A DNA stretch of 64,000 bases from Syngnathus acus (taxonomy: Eukaryota > Chordata > Actinopteri > Syngnathiformes > Syngnathidae): contig NC_051092.1 in the NCBI RefSeq assembly GCF_901709675.1, positions 17,368,128-17,432,127 on the forward strand. The letters are read 5' to 3'. The translations under genes and the position numbers were made by a program. Of this stretch, positions 43,137 through 53,888 are shown piece by piece (the stretch's first letter is position 1; every line of letters starts with the position of its first letter). The notes below the pieces were generated by a model that saw nothing but the letters and a program-made list of their open reading frames with translations, had not been told where the DNA came from and searched no databases.

Positions 43137-43897
43137 TTAGGGGTGTAAATCGCGGGTTTTGTCACGATACGATATCATATCGATACAAAGAACCACGATA
43201 CGATATTTGCCGATATCTTAAAGCCTGCTGTGATTCATTCACGATACATCACGATTTAGTGCTCCACGATCGATTTTTTTTTTTTTAAATAAAAATTATA
43301 GAACAATATCCTGATTTATAACAATTCATACGCAAAATCAACAAGGTACTGCAAACTCTTTATTTAGGAAATTACAAGAGTATTGTAGTATACAAAGTGC
43401 TTATTTTAACACTGAACTTTATCAAATTCCTATATTTTTTCTCATATAAGTAAAGAAAAATGAATATTCTTTCTTTTTTTGTAATACCATTAACTTTAAA
43501 GTGCATTACTGAACTATTTATTTACAATAATTTTAATTGTCCGTTGAGCCATCTTTTCTTTGGAATCCAAAGTGCTTCCAAACGAATGACTTGAAGCCCA
43601 AAGGGGAGCGAATTTCCTTGTCTTCTTGGACACTAGCCATAGCACCAGCCTAGGAGCCGCGTAGTTGTCGGCTCCCCTTTCACGTGCCTGCTCTGCTCAC
43701 AACACAACACGCCGCGTACTGCTCCCGGAAAGAGGAAGCAAGCAACAATGAACTGGATTTCAAAATAAAGTCGCGTCTAATGTCCGAGGTCAAACACGGC
43801 GATATAAATCGATGTTTACGTTTAGCATCGATGCCAATAAATCGTAGAGCATTATATCGATTAATCGATGTGTATCGATGAATCGTTACACCCCTAA
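43137..43897 (-). mobile_element. deleted hAT (ZBED1-like)
   Basis: Perfect 12-bp termini TTAGGGGTGTAA / TTACACCCCTAA, with further cgat-rich subterminal repeats. The flanks are TA repeats, so the target duplication is ambiguous. The only coding remnant is the BED-finger start at 43533-43640, so it is non-autonomous. Confidence 0.8.
43533..43640 (-). pseudogene. BED-finger start of a ZBED1-like transposase
   Basis: ATG at 43640. The 35-codon frame includes SFVWKHFGF, the aromatic start of a BED finger, and stops just before the zinc-binding cysteines. Only the beginning of the transposase gene survives. Confidence 0.6.
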
Positions 43898-43908
43898 TAT
43901 ATATCTAT

Positions 43909-44437
43909 GTGGAGCCTCGGTTTTCAACCACAAGCCGTTCCAGAAGGCTGATCGAGAAGTGAATCGTTCGAATTCCGAATCATGTTTTCCCATTACAAAT
44001 AATGGAAAAAAAACGCGCTGGTCGCATTATTGTGACAGAACGGTCGCTAAAATTTAGAAAATATTTTTAAAGTCCTGATGTGCTTTCCAAAATGTAAGTG
44101 GACCTCAGTGCGCAGGGAGCTTAATTTGTTCCGATCGCGCAACCGCAGCGCGCCGGGCGCTCACTGTCGCATTGCTTTAGGAGCGTCTTTGTGTTTTAGG
44201 ATGGCTTTACTGCTCCCACTTGCTTCCTTTGGAGGCATGATTAGAGCTTATGCAATTCTCAGAGTAACGAGAATGTAATAACGAACGGAGTCAGTTGGCA
44301 TGCGGGTCCTTTCGGCTCATCTCGCGGGGTTCGACAACCGAATTTCGTCCAACATCCGAAGCAAAAAAACCTCGAATTTTTTGTTCGACTACCGATTTGT
44401 TCGAGAACCGGGACGTTCGAAAACCGAGGCTCCACTG
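43909..44437. mobile_element. TA-flanked MITE (cctcggtttt family), copy 1
   Basis: Inverted ends gcctcggttttc / gaaaaccgaggc, the right end closing with ccactg before TA, as in Tigger/mariner-type elements. Subterminal aaccacaa(g/t)ccgttccag and gttcgagaaccgg repeat the terminal motif. No ORF. Copy 2 is at 53129. Confidence 0.75.
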
Positions 44438-44503
44438 TATATATCTATGTATATCTGTATATATCTGTATAGATATCTGTATGTGTGTATATATATATAT
44501 ATA
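44438..44503. repeat. TA-rich microsatellite
   Basis: tatatctgtat-type repeats followed by (TA)n, between two TA-targeting transposons. Confidence 0.85.
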
Positions 44504-46128
44504 CAGTGCCTTGCGAAAGTATTCGGCCCCCTTGAACCTTTCAACATTTCGCGACATTTCAGGCTTCAAACATAAAAATATAAAAGTTAAATTTTTTGTC
44601 AAGAATCAACAACAAGTGGGACACAATCGTGAAGTGGAACAAAATTTATTGGATAATTTAAACTTTTTTAACAAATAAAAAACTGAAAAGTGGGGCGTGC
44701 AATATTATTATTAATATACTTGCGCTAATACTTTGTAGCGCCACCTTTTGCTGCAATTACAGCTGCAAGTCGCTTGGGGTATGTCTCTATCAGTTTTGCA
44801 CATCGAGAGACTGGAATTCTTGCCCATTCTTTCTTGCAAAACAGCTCGAGCTCAGTGAGGTTGGATGGAGAGCGTTTGTGAACAGCAGTCTTCAGCTCTT
44901 TCCACAGATTCTCGATTGGATTCAGGTCTGGACTTTGACTTGGCCATTCTAACACCTGGATACGTCTATTTGTGAACCATTCCATTGTAGATTTGGCTTT
45001 ATGTTTTGGATCATTGTCCTGTTGGAAGATAAATCTCCGTCCCAGTCTCAGGTCTTTTGCAGACTCCAACAGGTTTTCTTCCAGAATGGTCCTGTATTTG
45101 GCTCCATCCATCTTCCCATCAATTTTAGCCATCTTCCCTGTCCCTGCTGAAGAAAAGCAGGCCCAAACCATGATGCTGCCACCACCATGTTTGACAGTGG
45201 GGATGGTGTGTTCAGGGTGATGAGCTGTGTTGCTTTTACGCCAAACATCGTTTTGCATTGTGGCCAAAAAGTTCGATTTTGGTTTCATCTGACCAGAGCA
45301 CCTTCTTCCACATGTTTGGTGTGTCTCCCAGGTGGCTTGTGGCAAACTTTAAACGAGACTTTTTATGGATATCTTTGAGAAATGGCTTTCTTCTTGCCAC
45401 TTCCATAAAGGCCAGATTTGTGCAGTGCACGACTGATTGTTGTCCTATGGACAGACTCTCCCACCTCAGCTGTAGTTATCTGCAGTTCATCCAGAGTGAT
45501 CATGGGCCTCTTGGCTGCATCTCTGATCAGTCTTCTCCTTGTTTGAGATGAAAGTTTGGAGGGACGGCCGGGTCTTGGTAGATTTGCAGTGGTCTGATAC
45601 TCCTTCCATTTCAATATAATTGCTTGCACAGTGCTCCTTGAGATGTTTAAAGCTTGGGAAATCTTTTTGTATCCAAATCCGGCTTTAAACTTCTCCACCA
45701 CAGTATCTCGGACCTGCCTGGTGTGTTCCTTTGTCTTCATGGTTCTCTCTGCGCTTTAAACAGAACCCTGAGGCTATCAAAGAGCAGGTGCATTTATACG
45801 GAGACTTGATTACACACAGGTGCATTCTATTTATCATCATCAGTCATTTAGGACAACATTGGATCATTCAAAGATCCTCACTGAACTTCTGGAGTGAGTT
45901 TGCTGCACTGAAAGTAAAGGGGCCGAATAATATTGCACGCCCCACTTTTCAGTTTTTTATTTGTTAAAAAAGTTTAAATTATCCAATAAATTTCGTTCCA
46001 CTTCACGATTGTGTCCCACTTGTTGATTCTTGACAAAAAATTAAAATTTTATATCTTTATGTTTGAAGCCTGAAATGTGGCGAAATGTTGAAAGGTTCAA
46101 GGGGGCCGAATACTTTCGCAAGGCACTG
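44504..46128 (-). mobile_element. Tc1-like transposon with about 207-bp inverted repeats
   Basis: The termini cagtgccttgcgaaagta are inverted copies over about 207 bp (44504-44710 and 45924-46128) and TA flanks both sides. It carries a minus-strand transposase with two frameshifts. Structure is complete, coding is not. Confidence 0.92.
44725..45740 (-). pseudogene. Tc1-like DDE transposase, two frameshifts
   Basis: ATG at 45740. A paired-type helix-turn-helix region (KISQALNISRSTV, then PGRPSKL) precedes the DD34E core: D in WSDETK, D in QQDNDPKH, E in NPIENLWKELK. Frames change near 45400 (after HKSGLYG) and near 45255. All catalytic residues survive but in different frames, so no active protein is made. 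Confidence 0.9.
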
Positions 46129-46200
46129 TATGTATATATGATGTGCGTGTGTGAGAGAGAGGATATACCTCAGTATCCAGAAAAATAGCTGTCTCTGATT

Positions 46201-46496
46201 GACTCTGAGACTCTAAGAGTGGTGTGAGTTCATCAGAGCAACAGCCTGGGGGAAGAAGCTGTCTCCGTGTCTGCTGGTTTTGGTGTACCGAGCTCTATAA
46301 CGCCGTCCGGAGGGGAGTAGTTCAAACAGACTGCAACCTGGGTGAGAAGGGTCTGTAGAGATGTTCGTTGCACGTTTCCTGGTCCTGGACAGGTACAAGT
46401 CTTGGATAGATGGGAGGTTGATTCCAATGATCTTTTCTGCAGTCCTGATTGTCCGTTGCAGTCTGTGCTTGTCTTGTTTGGAGGCTGATCCAAATT
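46201..46496 (-). mobile_element. LINE-A internal fragment in the pdf 3' flank
   Basis: It covers the LINE-A ORF2 C-terminus (LPSGRRYRARYTKTSRH) to just past the stop and lacks the tail, so both ends are truncated. It lies about 160 bp downstream of the pdf stop in the same orientation as pdf. Confidence 0.85.
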
Positions 46497-46657
46497 TGGC
46501 AGGCCGTAACCCCCCCAACCCTTGCTCTAACCGCCTTAATTTTGAGATTCGGTGTTGAACCATGACTATCAACAATTACACCAAGTTGCATTAAAATCAA
46601 AATAAGCTTTTCGCACGGAATAACCCTCAAACACTTGGTGGCTCGATCAGGTCTCTT

Positions 46658-46815
46658 CTATTGATTGTATGTCTGCCAGTTGACATTGATGAAAGTTTTG
46701 CTATCCATGTGATCAATGTAAAGCACTCCATCCAAGTGGTCCATTTCATGCTGGAGGATTCGAGCAGGCCAACCGCTGACCTGCCAAGTTGTATCTTCTC
46801 CTTTCTCATTCAGAC
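46658..46815 (-). CDS. pdf: pdf exon 2 (peptide deformylase, C-terminal part)
   Basis: Encodes residues 192-243, including the catalytic helix HEMDH: His214 and His218 bind the metal and Glu215 is the general base. The acceptor is CCACTAG at 46816-46817. The exon completes a codon split one base into exon 1. The stop is TAG at 46658-46660. The downstream 3' flank is short (about 160 bp) before a LINE fragment. A poly(A) signal was not clearly seen. Confidence 0.92.
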
Positions 46816-46896
46816 CTAGTGGTAAATAAACACAAGAATCTGTTTTCTCAGTTTTTGCATTTTAGATTGACAACATACAGATCTAAAATAGAGTAC

Positions 46897-47470
46897 CTGA
46901 TACTTCCACAGACAGATAACGTGGAACAGTGGCAGAAAAGCCACAAATGCTCTCACAGGCTTCTTGAAAGAGCACTATATGCCAATCCAGTACCCTCATT
47001 TGGGGGTTGACAAATATTCTCAATGGCTGGACAGAGAGTCCACGAACTTTTCTTGACACTGGCGAACTGTCATCCAACAACTTCTGAGAGTACTCCAAGG
47101 CAAGGATTCTAAGTGGCACACCGATCTGAGGAGCGCTAATTCCAACACACTCAAATTTACGCATAACTTTGACCATTGTATTTATTACCTTCTGGACCTC
47201 AGGTCCTTTAATAGCTGCAGGGTCAATTGTTACAGCTTTTGATCGTAACACTGGGTCCCCTATCTGACATACATGGTTGTATGGTGGACTGGGAGGGGAT
47301 TTAATCTTGTGTTTAATATACTGGAAGTAGGACCGCACCTTAATGTCAGTGGAGTAAGAGTTTAAAACAGGTGCACGTGACTTTGGTAAAATTTGTGGAA
47401 AATGAGAGAAAAGAACTGCATGTCTTAAACCCATGAAGTACAGCTGAAGCTTTGTAGAACATCGAGCCAT
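46897..47470 (-). CDS. pdf: pdf exon 1 (mitochondrial peptide deformylase)
   Basis: Peptide deformylase removes the formyl group from the N-terminal formyl-Met of new mitochondrial proteins. This exon gives residues 1-191: an N-terminal Arg/Lys-bearing, acid-poor stretch suited to mitochondrial import, then the fold with motif I GISAPQ (110-115) and motif II EACES (170-174), whose Cys172 should bind the metal. Motif II normally has Gly where Ala171 stands. Total length with exon 2 is 243 aa, the usual vertebrate size. The donor is TCAG|GTACT; the intron is 81 bp. The ATG at 47470 is the first in frame. Confidence 0.93.
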
Positions 47471-47480
47471 AGTGAGGTTA

Positions 47481-47870
47481 GAGCCAGGAATTCAGGAGAA
47501 AATTCTGCAAGAATATGATAAACAGATAATGATTTAGAAAAAAACTGTACTCTGTATTAATGCCAATTTGCTTAGGCTCAGTAGTAATTTAAAAACCATA
47601 CTAATACATCTCAAAATTGTTGAACATCTCTTCTAAAGTGGACTCTGGACTTCATGAGGGATCAACGTCGGGCCACAGTCAGGCAGAGCCAGGAATTCAG
47701 TTGGAAATGCTGCAAGAATATGATAAAACAGAGTGATTTAGAAAAACGGAAGTCTGTATTAATGCCAATTTGCTTAGGCTCAGTAGTCATTTAAAAACCA
47801 TAATACAAAATTGTTGAACATCTCTTCTAAAGTGGACTTCGGAGTTTATGAGGGATTAAACCCAACCACA
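47481..47870. repeat. 205-bp tandem duplication upstream of pdf
   Basis: Two diverged copies start gagccaggaattcag at 47481 and 47686. Each contains, on the pdf strand, a strong acceptor-like tatcatattcttgcag just before the pdf start. If pdf has an upstream untranslated exon, the duplication has duplicated its 3' splice site. Confidence 0.88.
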
Positions 47871-48002
47871 AATAGTGAATTTTTGTGAATAATTCATGCT
47901 CCCCTAAAAGCGATTTAAATTGCCTATGCTGCAGTTTTTCTCAATTAATATATATAATTCATTCACTGCACGCACATAGCCACCAACTTACTGCACACAA
48001 TT

Positions 48003-48201
48003 TGTGGTATTATCGTATGTTGAAACTATAATATTATATAGTGTGTTATTGGAGATCTCGCATAATGTTGACAGTTGGTGGCGCTGTGGTGCGCCAGGGG
48101 CATGGTACTGCTATGTGAGACACGAGTGGGGGGGGGAAATAAAAAGTTGCTGAATAAAGAAGTTGCATTAGCGTTCATCTCTACTCCATATAAACACAAC
48201 A
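48003..48201 (+). mobile_element. Gypsy element, 5' LTR
   Basis: 199 bp, tgtggtatta to aacacaaca, followed directly by a tRNA-Leu-type primer site. A 5-bp target duplication, caatt, precedes it (47998-48002) and follows the 3' LTR (52825-52829). TATA-like and AATAAA signals lie in the second half. It differs from the 3' LTR by about seven substitutions and a small indel. Confidence 0.92.
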
Positions 48202-48215
48202 TGGTGTCAGAAGTG
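48202..48215 (+). promoter_or_regulatory. Gypsy primer-binding site, tRNA-Leu type
   Basis: tggtgtcagaagtg abuts the LTR and matches the tRNA-Leu-type primer sites common in Ty3/Gypsy elements. Confidence 0.8.
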
Positions 48216-48287
48216 CTGTGAAACAGTAACCCACACGGAGAAACGTCCACCGCGGAGGGAAAGGACGAGACGGATGAGGAAGAACAA

Positions 48288-49140
48288 ATGAGTGACGGAG
48301 AAGACGAGTGGAATGGGGAAGGAGCTAGAATGATGGCTAACACACCCAGCGCTACGTTTAGCATTCAACCACCAGAGCCCTTTGATTTTTCCAAGCCGCA
48401 CGAGTGGACAAAATGGATAAGGAGATATGAGAGATTCCGTCAGGCAAGCAATTTAACAGCAAGCTCCGAAGAAAATCAGATGAATACCTTGATATACTGT
48501 ATCAGAGACGAAGCAGATGACGTTTTGAGAGGCTTGAAGCTCACTGAAGCAGACCAGCGTGACTACATTAAAGTGAGAGATGGTTTCCACTCGTTCTTTA
48601 TCGTGAAAAAGAACATTGTTTATGAGCGAGCGTGCTTTAATATGCGCAAACAGGAAACAAATGAGACTGTTGATGCATTTGTCACCGCTCTGTATGCATT
48701 AGCTGAACACTAATTATGGGACATTGCATAATGAGCTAATCAGGGACAGGATAGTGGTTGGACTGGCTCACACACGGCTCTCAGAACGCATGCAAATGGG
48801 GAAAGATTTGAATCTTGAAAATGCTATTAACATGGCAAGACGATCTGAGGAGATTAAAAAGCAGCAAAACACACTGGGGATTGACGCCAGTGGTGTAAAG
48901 CAGATGGATGTTTGCTCTGTAGACAGAGTATGTAAAGGCCAAAAGCAAAAAGAAAAGCCAAGATTCAATAAGTTCAAAAGTAATGGAGCTAAGCCACTCA
49001 GCAACATAAACCAAAAAGGCTCCCAGTGCTACAAATGTGGTGGCGCACCTCACCCTAAGCACGAGCGCCCTGCCAACGATGCCAAGTGCCACACGTGTGG
49101 GGAAAAAAGGTCACTACCAACGTGTGTGTCGTGCAGGTAA
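48288..49140 (+). pseudogene. Gypsy gag, frameshifted
   Basis: ATG at 48288. The first frame holds a gag-like capsid region with PFDFSKPHEWTKWIRRYERF. A two-base loss near 48711 creates a TAA, and the frame continues at 48712. The C-terminal part has two CCHC-type knuckles (CYKCGG..., CHTCG...), and the second is broken by a frameshift in an A-run near 49108. Non-functional. Confidence 0.85.
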
Positions 49141-52100
49141 AGCTGTACACGGTATAGAGGAAGAGGAGGAGAGCTTCTTTCTGGGCTCAGTGACATCAGA
49201 TAGCCATACATGGACTGCTGAGATAACCATAATAGATAAAAATGTCACCTTCAAACTCGATACTGGTGCGGATGTTACTGCTGTATCACAGACTGAGTTT
49301 AAAAACATATTTTCCATCACAAAGCAGCCTGTTCTCAAAAAGCCAGAAAAACCCTTGTTGGGTTCAGGACGGATTCCACTGGACGTGTCAGGGTTCACCA
49401 GACTGCAGCTGAGGAAAGGAGCCAAGCAGACCATGGAGAAGGTTTATGTTGTTCAAAACCTGAGCACGCCATTGCTTGGGTTGCCAGCCGTTAAAGCCCT
49501 TGGCTTGCTCATCCGAGTCGACAGCATAAACATGGAGACCCTCAAGGCAAGTTACCCCATGTTGTGCAGCGGTCTGGGTAAGCTACAACAACCATACACC
49601 ATAAAGCTCAAGCCAGGTGCCGTGCCATATTCAGTAAAAACCCCCAGGAGGATTCCACTACCTCTGGTGGGTGAAGTCAAGAGAGAGCTCCAGCGCATGG
49701 AAGCTCTGGGCGTCATCAGCCGGGTGGAGGAGCCAACTGATTGGTGTGCCGGCATGGCCCAAAAAAGACAAAAAAAAGGTGCGGTTGTGTGTGGATTTAA
49801 CCGGCTTGAATGGGTATGTGTGCCGTGAAAAATACATTCTCCCATCTGTGGAACAAAGCCTGGGAACGCTTACTGGAGCAAAACTGTTCAGCAAGTTGGA
49901 TGCCAACATGGGCTTTTGGCAGATTCCATTAACGGAGGAGTCAGCCAAGTACACTACATTCATAACACCCTTCGGACGGTTCCACTTTAACCGCCTTCCA
50001 TTTGGCATCGCTTCTGCGCCCGAACATTTCCAGTCCAGGATGGCGGAGATCACAGAGGGGCTCAACGGTGTGGTTTGACACATCGATGATCTGTTGGTGT
50101 GGGGGTGGGACCAGGAAGAGCATGACACTCGACTTAATGCCGTGCTACAAAGACTGGAAAAAGCAGGCATCACACTGAATGTGGACAAGTGTGAAATCTC
50201 TAAGAGCGAAGTAGTCTTCCTGGGCCATATCATCACAGCCGCAGGCATTCGCCCTGACCCAAGAAAGACAGAGGCCATCACAGACATGACGGAGTCCACA
50301 AATGTGAGTGAATTAAGGAGTTTTCTCGGCATGGTCAACCAGCTGGGAAGGTTTATTCCCCAGCCAGCTGAAAAAGATAAACCGCTCCGTGACCTCCTCT
50401 CGAAGAAAAACTGCTGGGTCTGAGACGTGGACTAGGCAGCAGCGTTTGAAGACCCAAAGAAAGCTCTGTCCTCTCCTCCGGTGCTGGCTATGTATGACCC
50501 GGGCAGAGACACCAAAGTATCTGCTGATGCATCATCGTATGGGTTGGGGGGAGTTATTCTCCAGAAATGGGGGGAAGGATGGAAGCCTGTGGCTTACCCA
50601 TCACAGTCAGTCACTCCAACTGAGCAACGATACGCACAGGTGGAGAAGGAGGCTCTGGGCCTCACATGGGCCTGTGAACGGTTTCGGGATTTCCTCATCG
50701 GAAAGGAGTTTTGCCTGGAGACCGACCATAAACCCCTCAGCCTGCTCGGAGCCCAAGCACTGGATCTTTTGCCACCGAGAATCCAGGGTTTCAGGATGAA
50801 GCTGATGCGCTACTCATACTCCATCGTGCACGTACCAGGAAAGTTGCTTTGAACAGCAGACACACTTTCACGTGCACCTGTAAAATCACGCATGTCCACT
50901 GATGACCAGGAGCTGATGGAGAGCACAAACATATATGTGGACTGTGTCATTGAGAGTCTACCTGTCAGCTCATCATATACAGAAAACCTGAAAGAGCAGT
51001 TGAAAGCCGACAGTGTCTGCTCACGTGTCATGACCATGTGCACGGAAGGATGGCCAGCACATGCAAAACAGGAACCAGCACTGAAAAACTACTGGCCGGA
51101 GCGAGCTACATTAACAGTGAAAGATGGCTTACTGCTAAAGGACACACGACTGGTAATACCTTCTGCAATGAGGAACAACGTGCTATTCAGATTACACGAA
51201 GGTCACTTAGGTGTCGTGAAATGTAAAGCACGTGCACGTCAGTCTGTGTGGTGGCCGGGACTCAGCCAGCAAGTGAACGAAATGGTACTGAACTGCAGGA
51301 CATGCATACAAGAGCGACACAACCCAAAAGAGTCACTCATGCCATCAGGATGCCCTGAAAGACCTTGCCAAAAGTTGGGGGCAGACCTGTTTGTCCTGGG
51401 AAGTAAAATATACTTGCTCGTGGTTGATTACTCCTCCAGGTATGTGGAGATTGCACAGTTATCTCGCACCAGGGCCACTGACGTCATCATTCATCATCAT
51501 TGCGGGTGCAGTCGAGGTCGACCGGCATCACCACCTGGTCCACTGCTGCTTCCACACGAGGCTGGGATCCTTCGCCGTTGCCACTACATCTGGACCGGCA
51601 CTTCCCCGATGGCTCACCCATCTCCTCTTTCTGGACTACCAACCCCCCCGTCACCCCCACCTCCCGTACTGCCAACCTCAACAACCTCTGCTCCCGCCCC
51701 TCCTGCTCCTCCATCCATCTCCTTCGCACTGCTGACCGATGTCCTGTTATTAACTGTATCCTAATGTCTCCCCCCCACCCCCCGTACGTCCCCACCCTTT
51801 TTATTCCCTGTAAAGCGTCTTTGGGTCATTGAAAAGCGCTATATAAATTAAATGAATTATTATTATTATTAAGTCTATCTTTGCTCGCCATGGCATCCCA
51901 GAGATCTTGATGTCGGATAACGGGCCACAATTTTCTGGCCAAGACTTCACCTCTGCGGCCTCATATGGGTTCACGCACATCACAAGCAGCCCAGGATTTC
52001 CAGAGTAAAGGTGAAGCGGAAAGGGCAGTGCAGACTGTGAAAAACCTCCTGAAAAAGGCAGAGGACCCTTACCTTGCTCTACTCTCTTATAGAGCCACAC

Positions 52101-52440
52101 CTCTCCAGACTGGGTACCGTCCAGCGCAACTCCTCATGGGGCGACGTCTTCGCACAACAGTGCCAACTCTTCCCTCTCAGCTGGACCCTACACTGCCCGA
52201 CAGTGTCACGTTCTCCCGGAAGGAGAAGGAGAAATCATTTGCTGATGCTGAAAACTACAACAGGCGTCACTGCACCAAAACGCTCAGTGACTTGTCACCA
52301 GGACAACGTGTATGGGTAACCGCAGCAGCAAACACCATTGCCAGCTCCAACGCAGTCAGCCACATCACCTGCTGTGGTACCCAAAGTCTTACCTGCAGAG
52401 ACTCCTGCTCCCAGAACCAGGTCTGGAAGAGCCGCCATTA
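49108..52440 (+). pseudogene. Gypsy pol: protease, RT, RNase H, integrase
   Basis: Order protease (LDTGADV near 49258), reverse transcriptase (FSKLDANMGFWQI, LPFGIASAPEHF, HIDDLL), RNase H (DASSYGLGGVI, TDHKPL) and integrase (HEGHLG...C-x2-C; SDNGPQF after a SINE). This RT-RH-IN order defines Ty3/Gypsy. Damage: frameshift near 49775, TGA at 50077 just before the catalytic HIDD, stops at 50421, 50433 and 50850, a retroposon at 51487-51871 within integrase, and a frameshift near 52000. It cannot be translated as a whole. Confidence 0.9.
51487..51871 (+). mobile_element. SINE/LINE-tail retroposon inside Gypsy integrase
   Basis: About 385 bp ending gtctttgggtcattgaaaag, then cgctatataaa and (ATT)n, a 3' tail widespread in fish SINEs and their LINE partners. 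It separates integrase ATDVI from VKSIFARHG. The long proline-rich ORF across it is an artefact of the C-rich body. Confidence 0.75.
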
Positions 52441-52614
52441 AGCCTAGTAGGCTTGATTTATAAACTGACACAGATTTGGTCAATCAGGAACCCCTAATGT
52501 CGTTTTTGTTTACAGTGTTCTTCTGTAGAGTTAGATAGGAACAGACCAGAACACAAGAGGTAGAATAATCCTCTAAGGTCCGACGAGACAAAGGCAGTCT
52601 GCCCTTTGACCTCT

Positions 52615-52627
52615 GGAAAAAGGGAGA
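52615..52627 (+). promoter_or_regulatory. Gypsy polypurine tract
   Basis: ggaaaaagggaga, directly before the 3' LTR. Confidence 0.8.
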
Positions 52628-52824
52628 TGTGGTATTATCGTATGTTGAAACTATAATATTATATCGTGTGTTATTGGAGGTCTCGCATAATGTTGACAGT
52701 TTGTGGCCCTGTGGTGCGCCAGGGGCATTGTACTGCTATGTGAGACACGAGTGGGGAGGAAATTAAAAGTTGCTGAATAAAGAAGTTGCATTAGCGTTCA
52801 TCTCTACTCCGTATAAACACAACA
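52628..52824 (+). mobile_element. Gypsy element, 3' LTR
   Basis: 197 bp matching the 5' LTR at about 96%, followed by the duplicated caatt. The divergence implies an older insertion than ERV-2, assuming equal rates. Confidence 0.92.
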
Positions 52825-52829
52825 CAATT

Positions 52830-53128
52830 ATCAAAATAAGGACTTTGGAGTCAAAACCTTGAACACTATTTGTGGTTTGAATACAGTTGCCAAAACTCTT
52901 GCACTCTTTGTACAAAGGATTGAACACATTTTGTGCTCATTTGAACACTTATCACTCATAAGACACAGTTTTCAAAAAATAAAGACAAGGAGGCTAAATT
53001 TCGCACTGTTCCAAAACAGCTGTGAAAATTAAAACACGAAAGGGTACAAACTCAGACGAACCTTTTTAACCTTTTCTTTTGCACATACATAGATACACTT
53101 GTTCATATATATGTGATATGTATGTATA
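52830..53128. other. no gene seen
   Basis: AT-rich unique sequence between Gypsy and a MITE. No splice-bounded open frame was recognised. Confidence 0.45.
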
Positions 53129-53783
53129 GACAAACCTCGGTTTTCTACCACAATCCGTTCCAGAAGGCGGTTCGAGAAGCGAATCGGTCGAATTCCGAAT
53201 CTATTTTTCCTATGACAAATAATGGAAAAAAATGTAATCCGTTCAAAGACAAAAAAAAAAGGCTTTTTATAAGCATTTTTTCATTTGCACATTTTTGTCC
53301 GATCGCGCAACTGTAGCGCACCGCCGACCGCGCAACTGCACCGCGCTGGTCGCATTATTGTGACAGAGCCGTCGCTGAAATTTAGAAAATATTTTTAAAG
53401 TCCTGATGTACTTTCCAAAATTTAAGTGGACCTAAGCACGCAGGGAGCTTAATTTGGTCCGATCGCGCAACCGCAGCGCGCCGGGCGCTCACTGTCGCAC
53501 TGTTTAGGAGCGTCTTTGTGTTTTAGGATGGCTTTACTGCTCCCCCTTTTTTTTTTGGAGGCATGATTAGGGGTACAATCCTCAAAGTAACAAAATTACA
53601 ATAACAACGGAGTCAGTCGGCATCCGGGCTGCGCGGTCGGGTTTTCTCGGGTCCTCCCGGCTCATCTCGCGAGGTTCGACCTCCAAATTTTGTTCGACAA
53701 CCGAAGCAAAAAAAATCTCGAATTTTTTGTTCGAATTCTGATTTGTTCGAGAACCGGGACGTTCGAAAACCGAGGATTGACTG
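53129..53783. mobile_element. TA-flanked MITE (cctcggtttt family), copy 2
   Basis: Same family as 43909-44437: aacctcggttttctaccaca at the left, gttcgaaaaccgaggattgactg at the right before TA (quoted in part). The interior shares gatcgcgcaac, ggcgctcactgtcgca and gtgttttaggatggctttac with copy 1. No ORF. Confidence 0.75.
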
Positions 53784-53888
53784 TATATGTATGCAAAGGT
53801 TTGGGCATCCCTGATAAGTTTCATGATTTTCCTTTATAAATCATTGATTGCTCGGATCAGCAATTTCAGTTAAATATATCATATAATC
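53784..53888 (+). mobile_element. second Tc1-like element, left end
   Basis: tgcaaaggtttgggcatccc and the following AT-rich stretch are the terminal inverted repeat of a Tc1-like family. The continuation (cagacaaacagtgacctttg) is found 8.4 kb away at 62265, so the element has been split by hAT and LINE insertions. Confidence 0.7.

Noticed and set aside
46213-46575. 120-codon minus-strand ORF
   Set aside because: Junction artefact of pdf 3' flank and a LINE-A fragment.
51487-51832. Proline-rich ORFs inside the Gypsy integrase
   Set aside because: They fall within a SINE-like retroposon with a C-rich body; no protein family matches.
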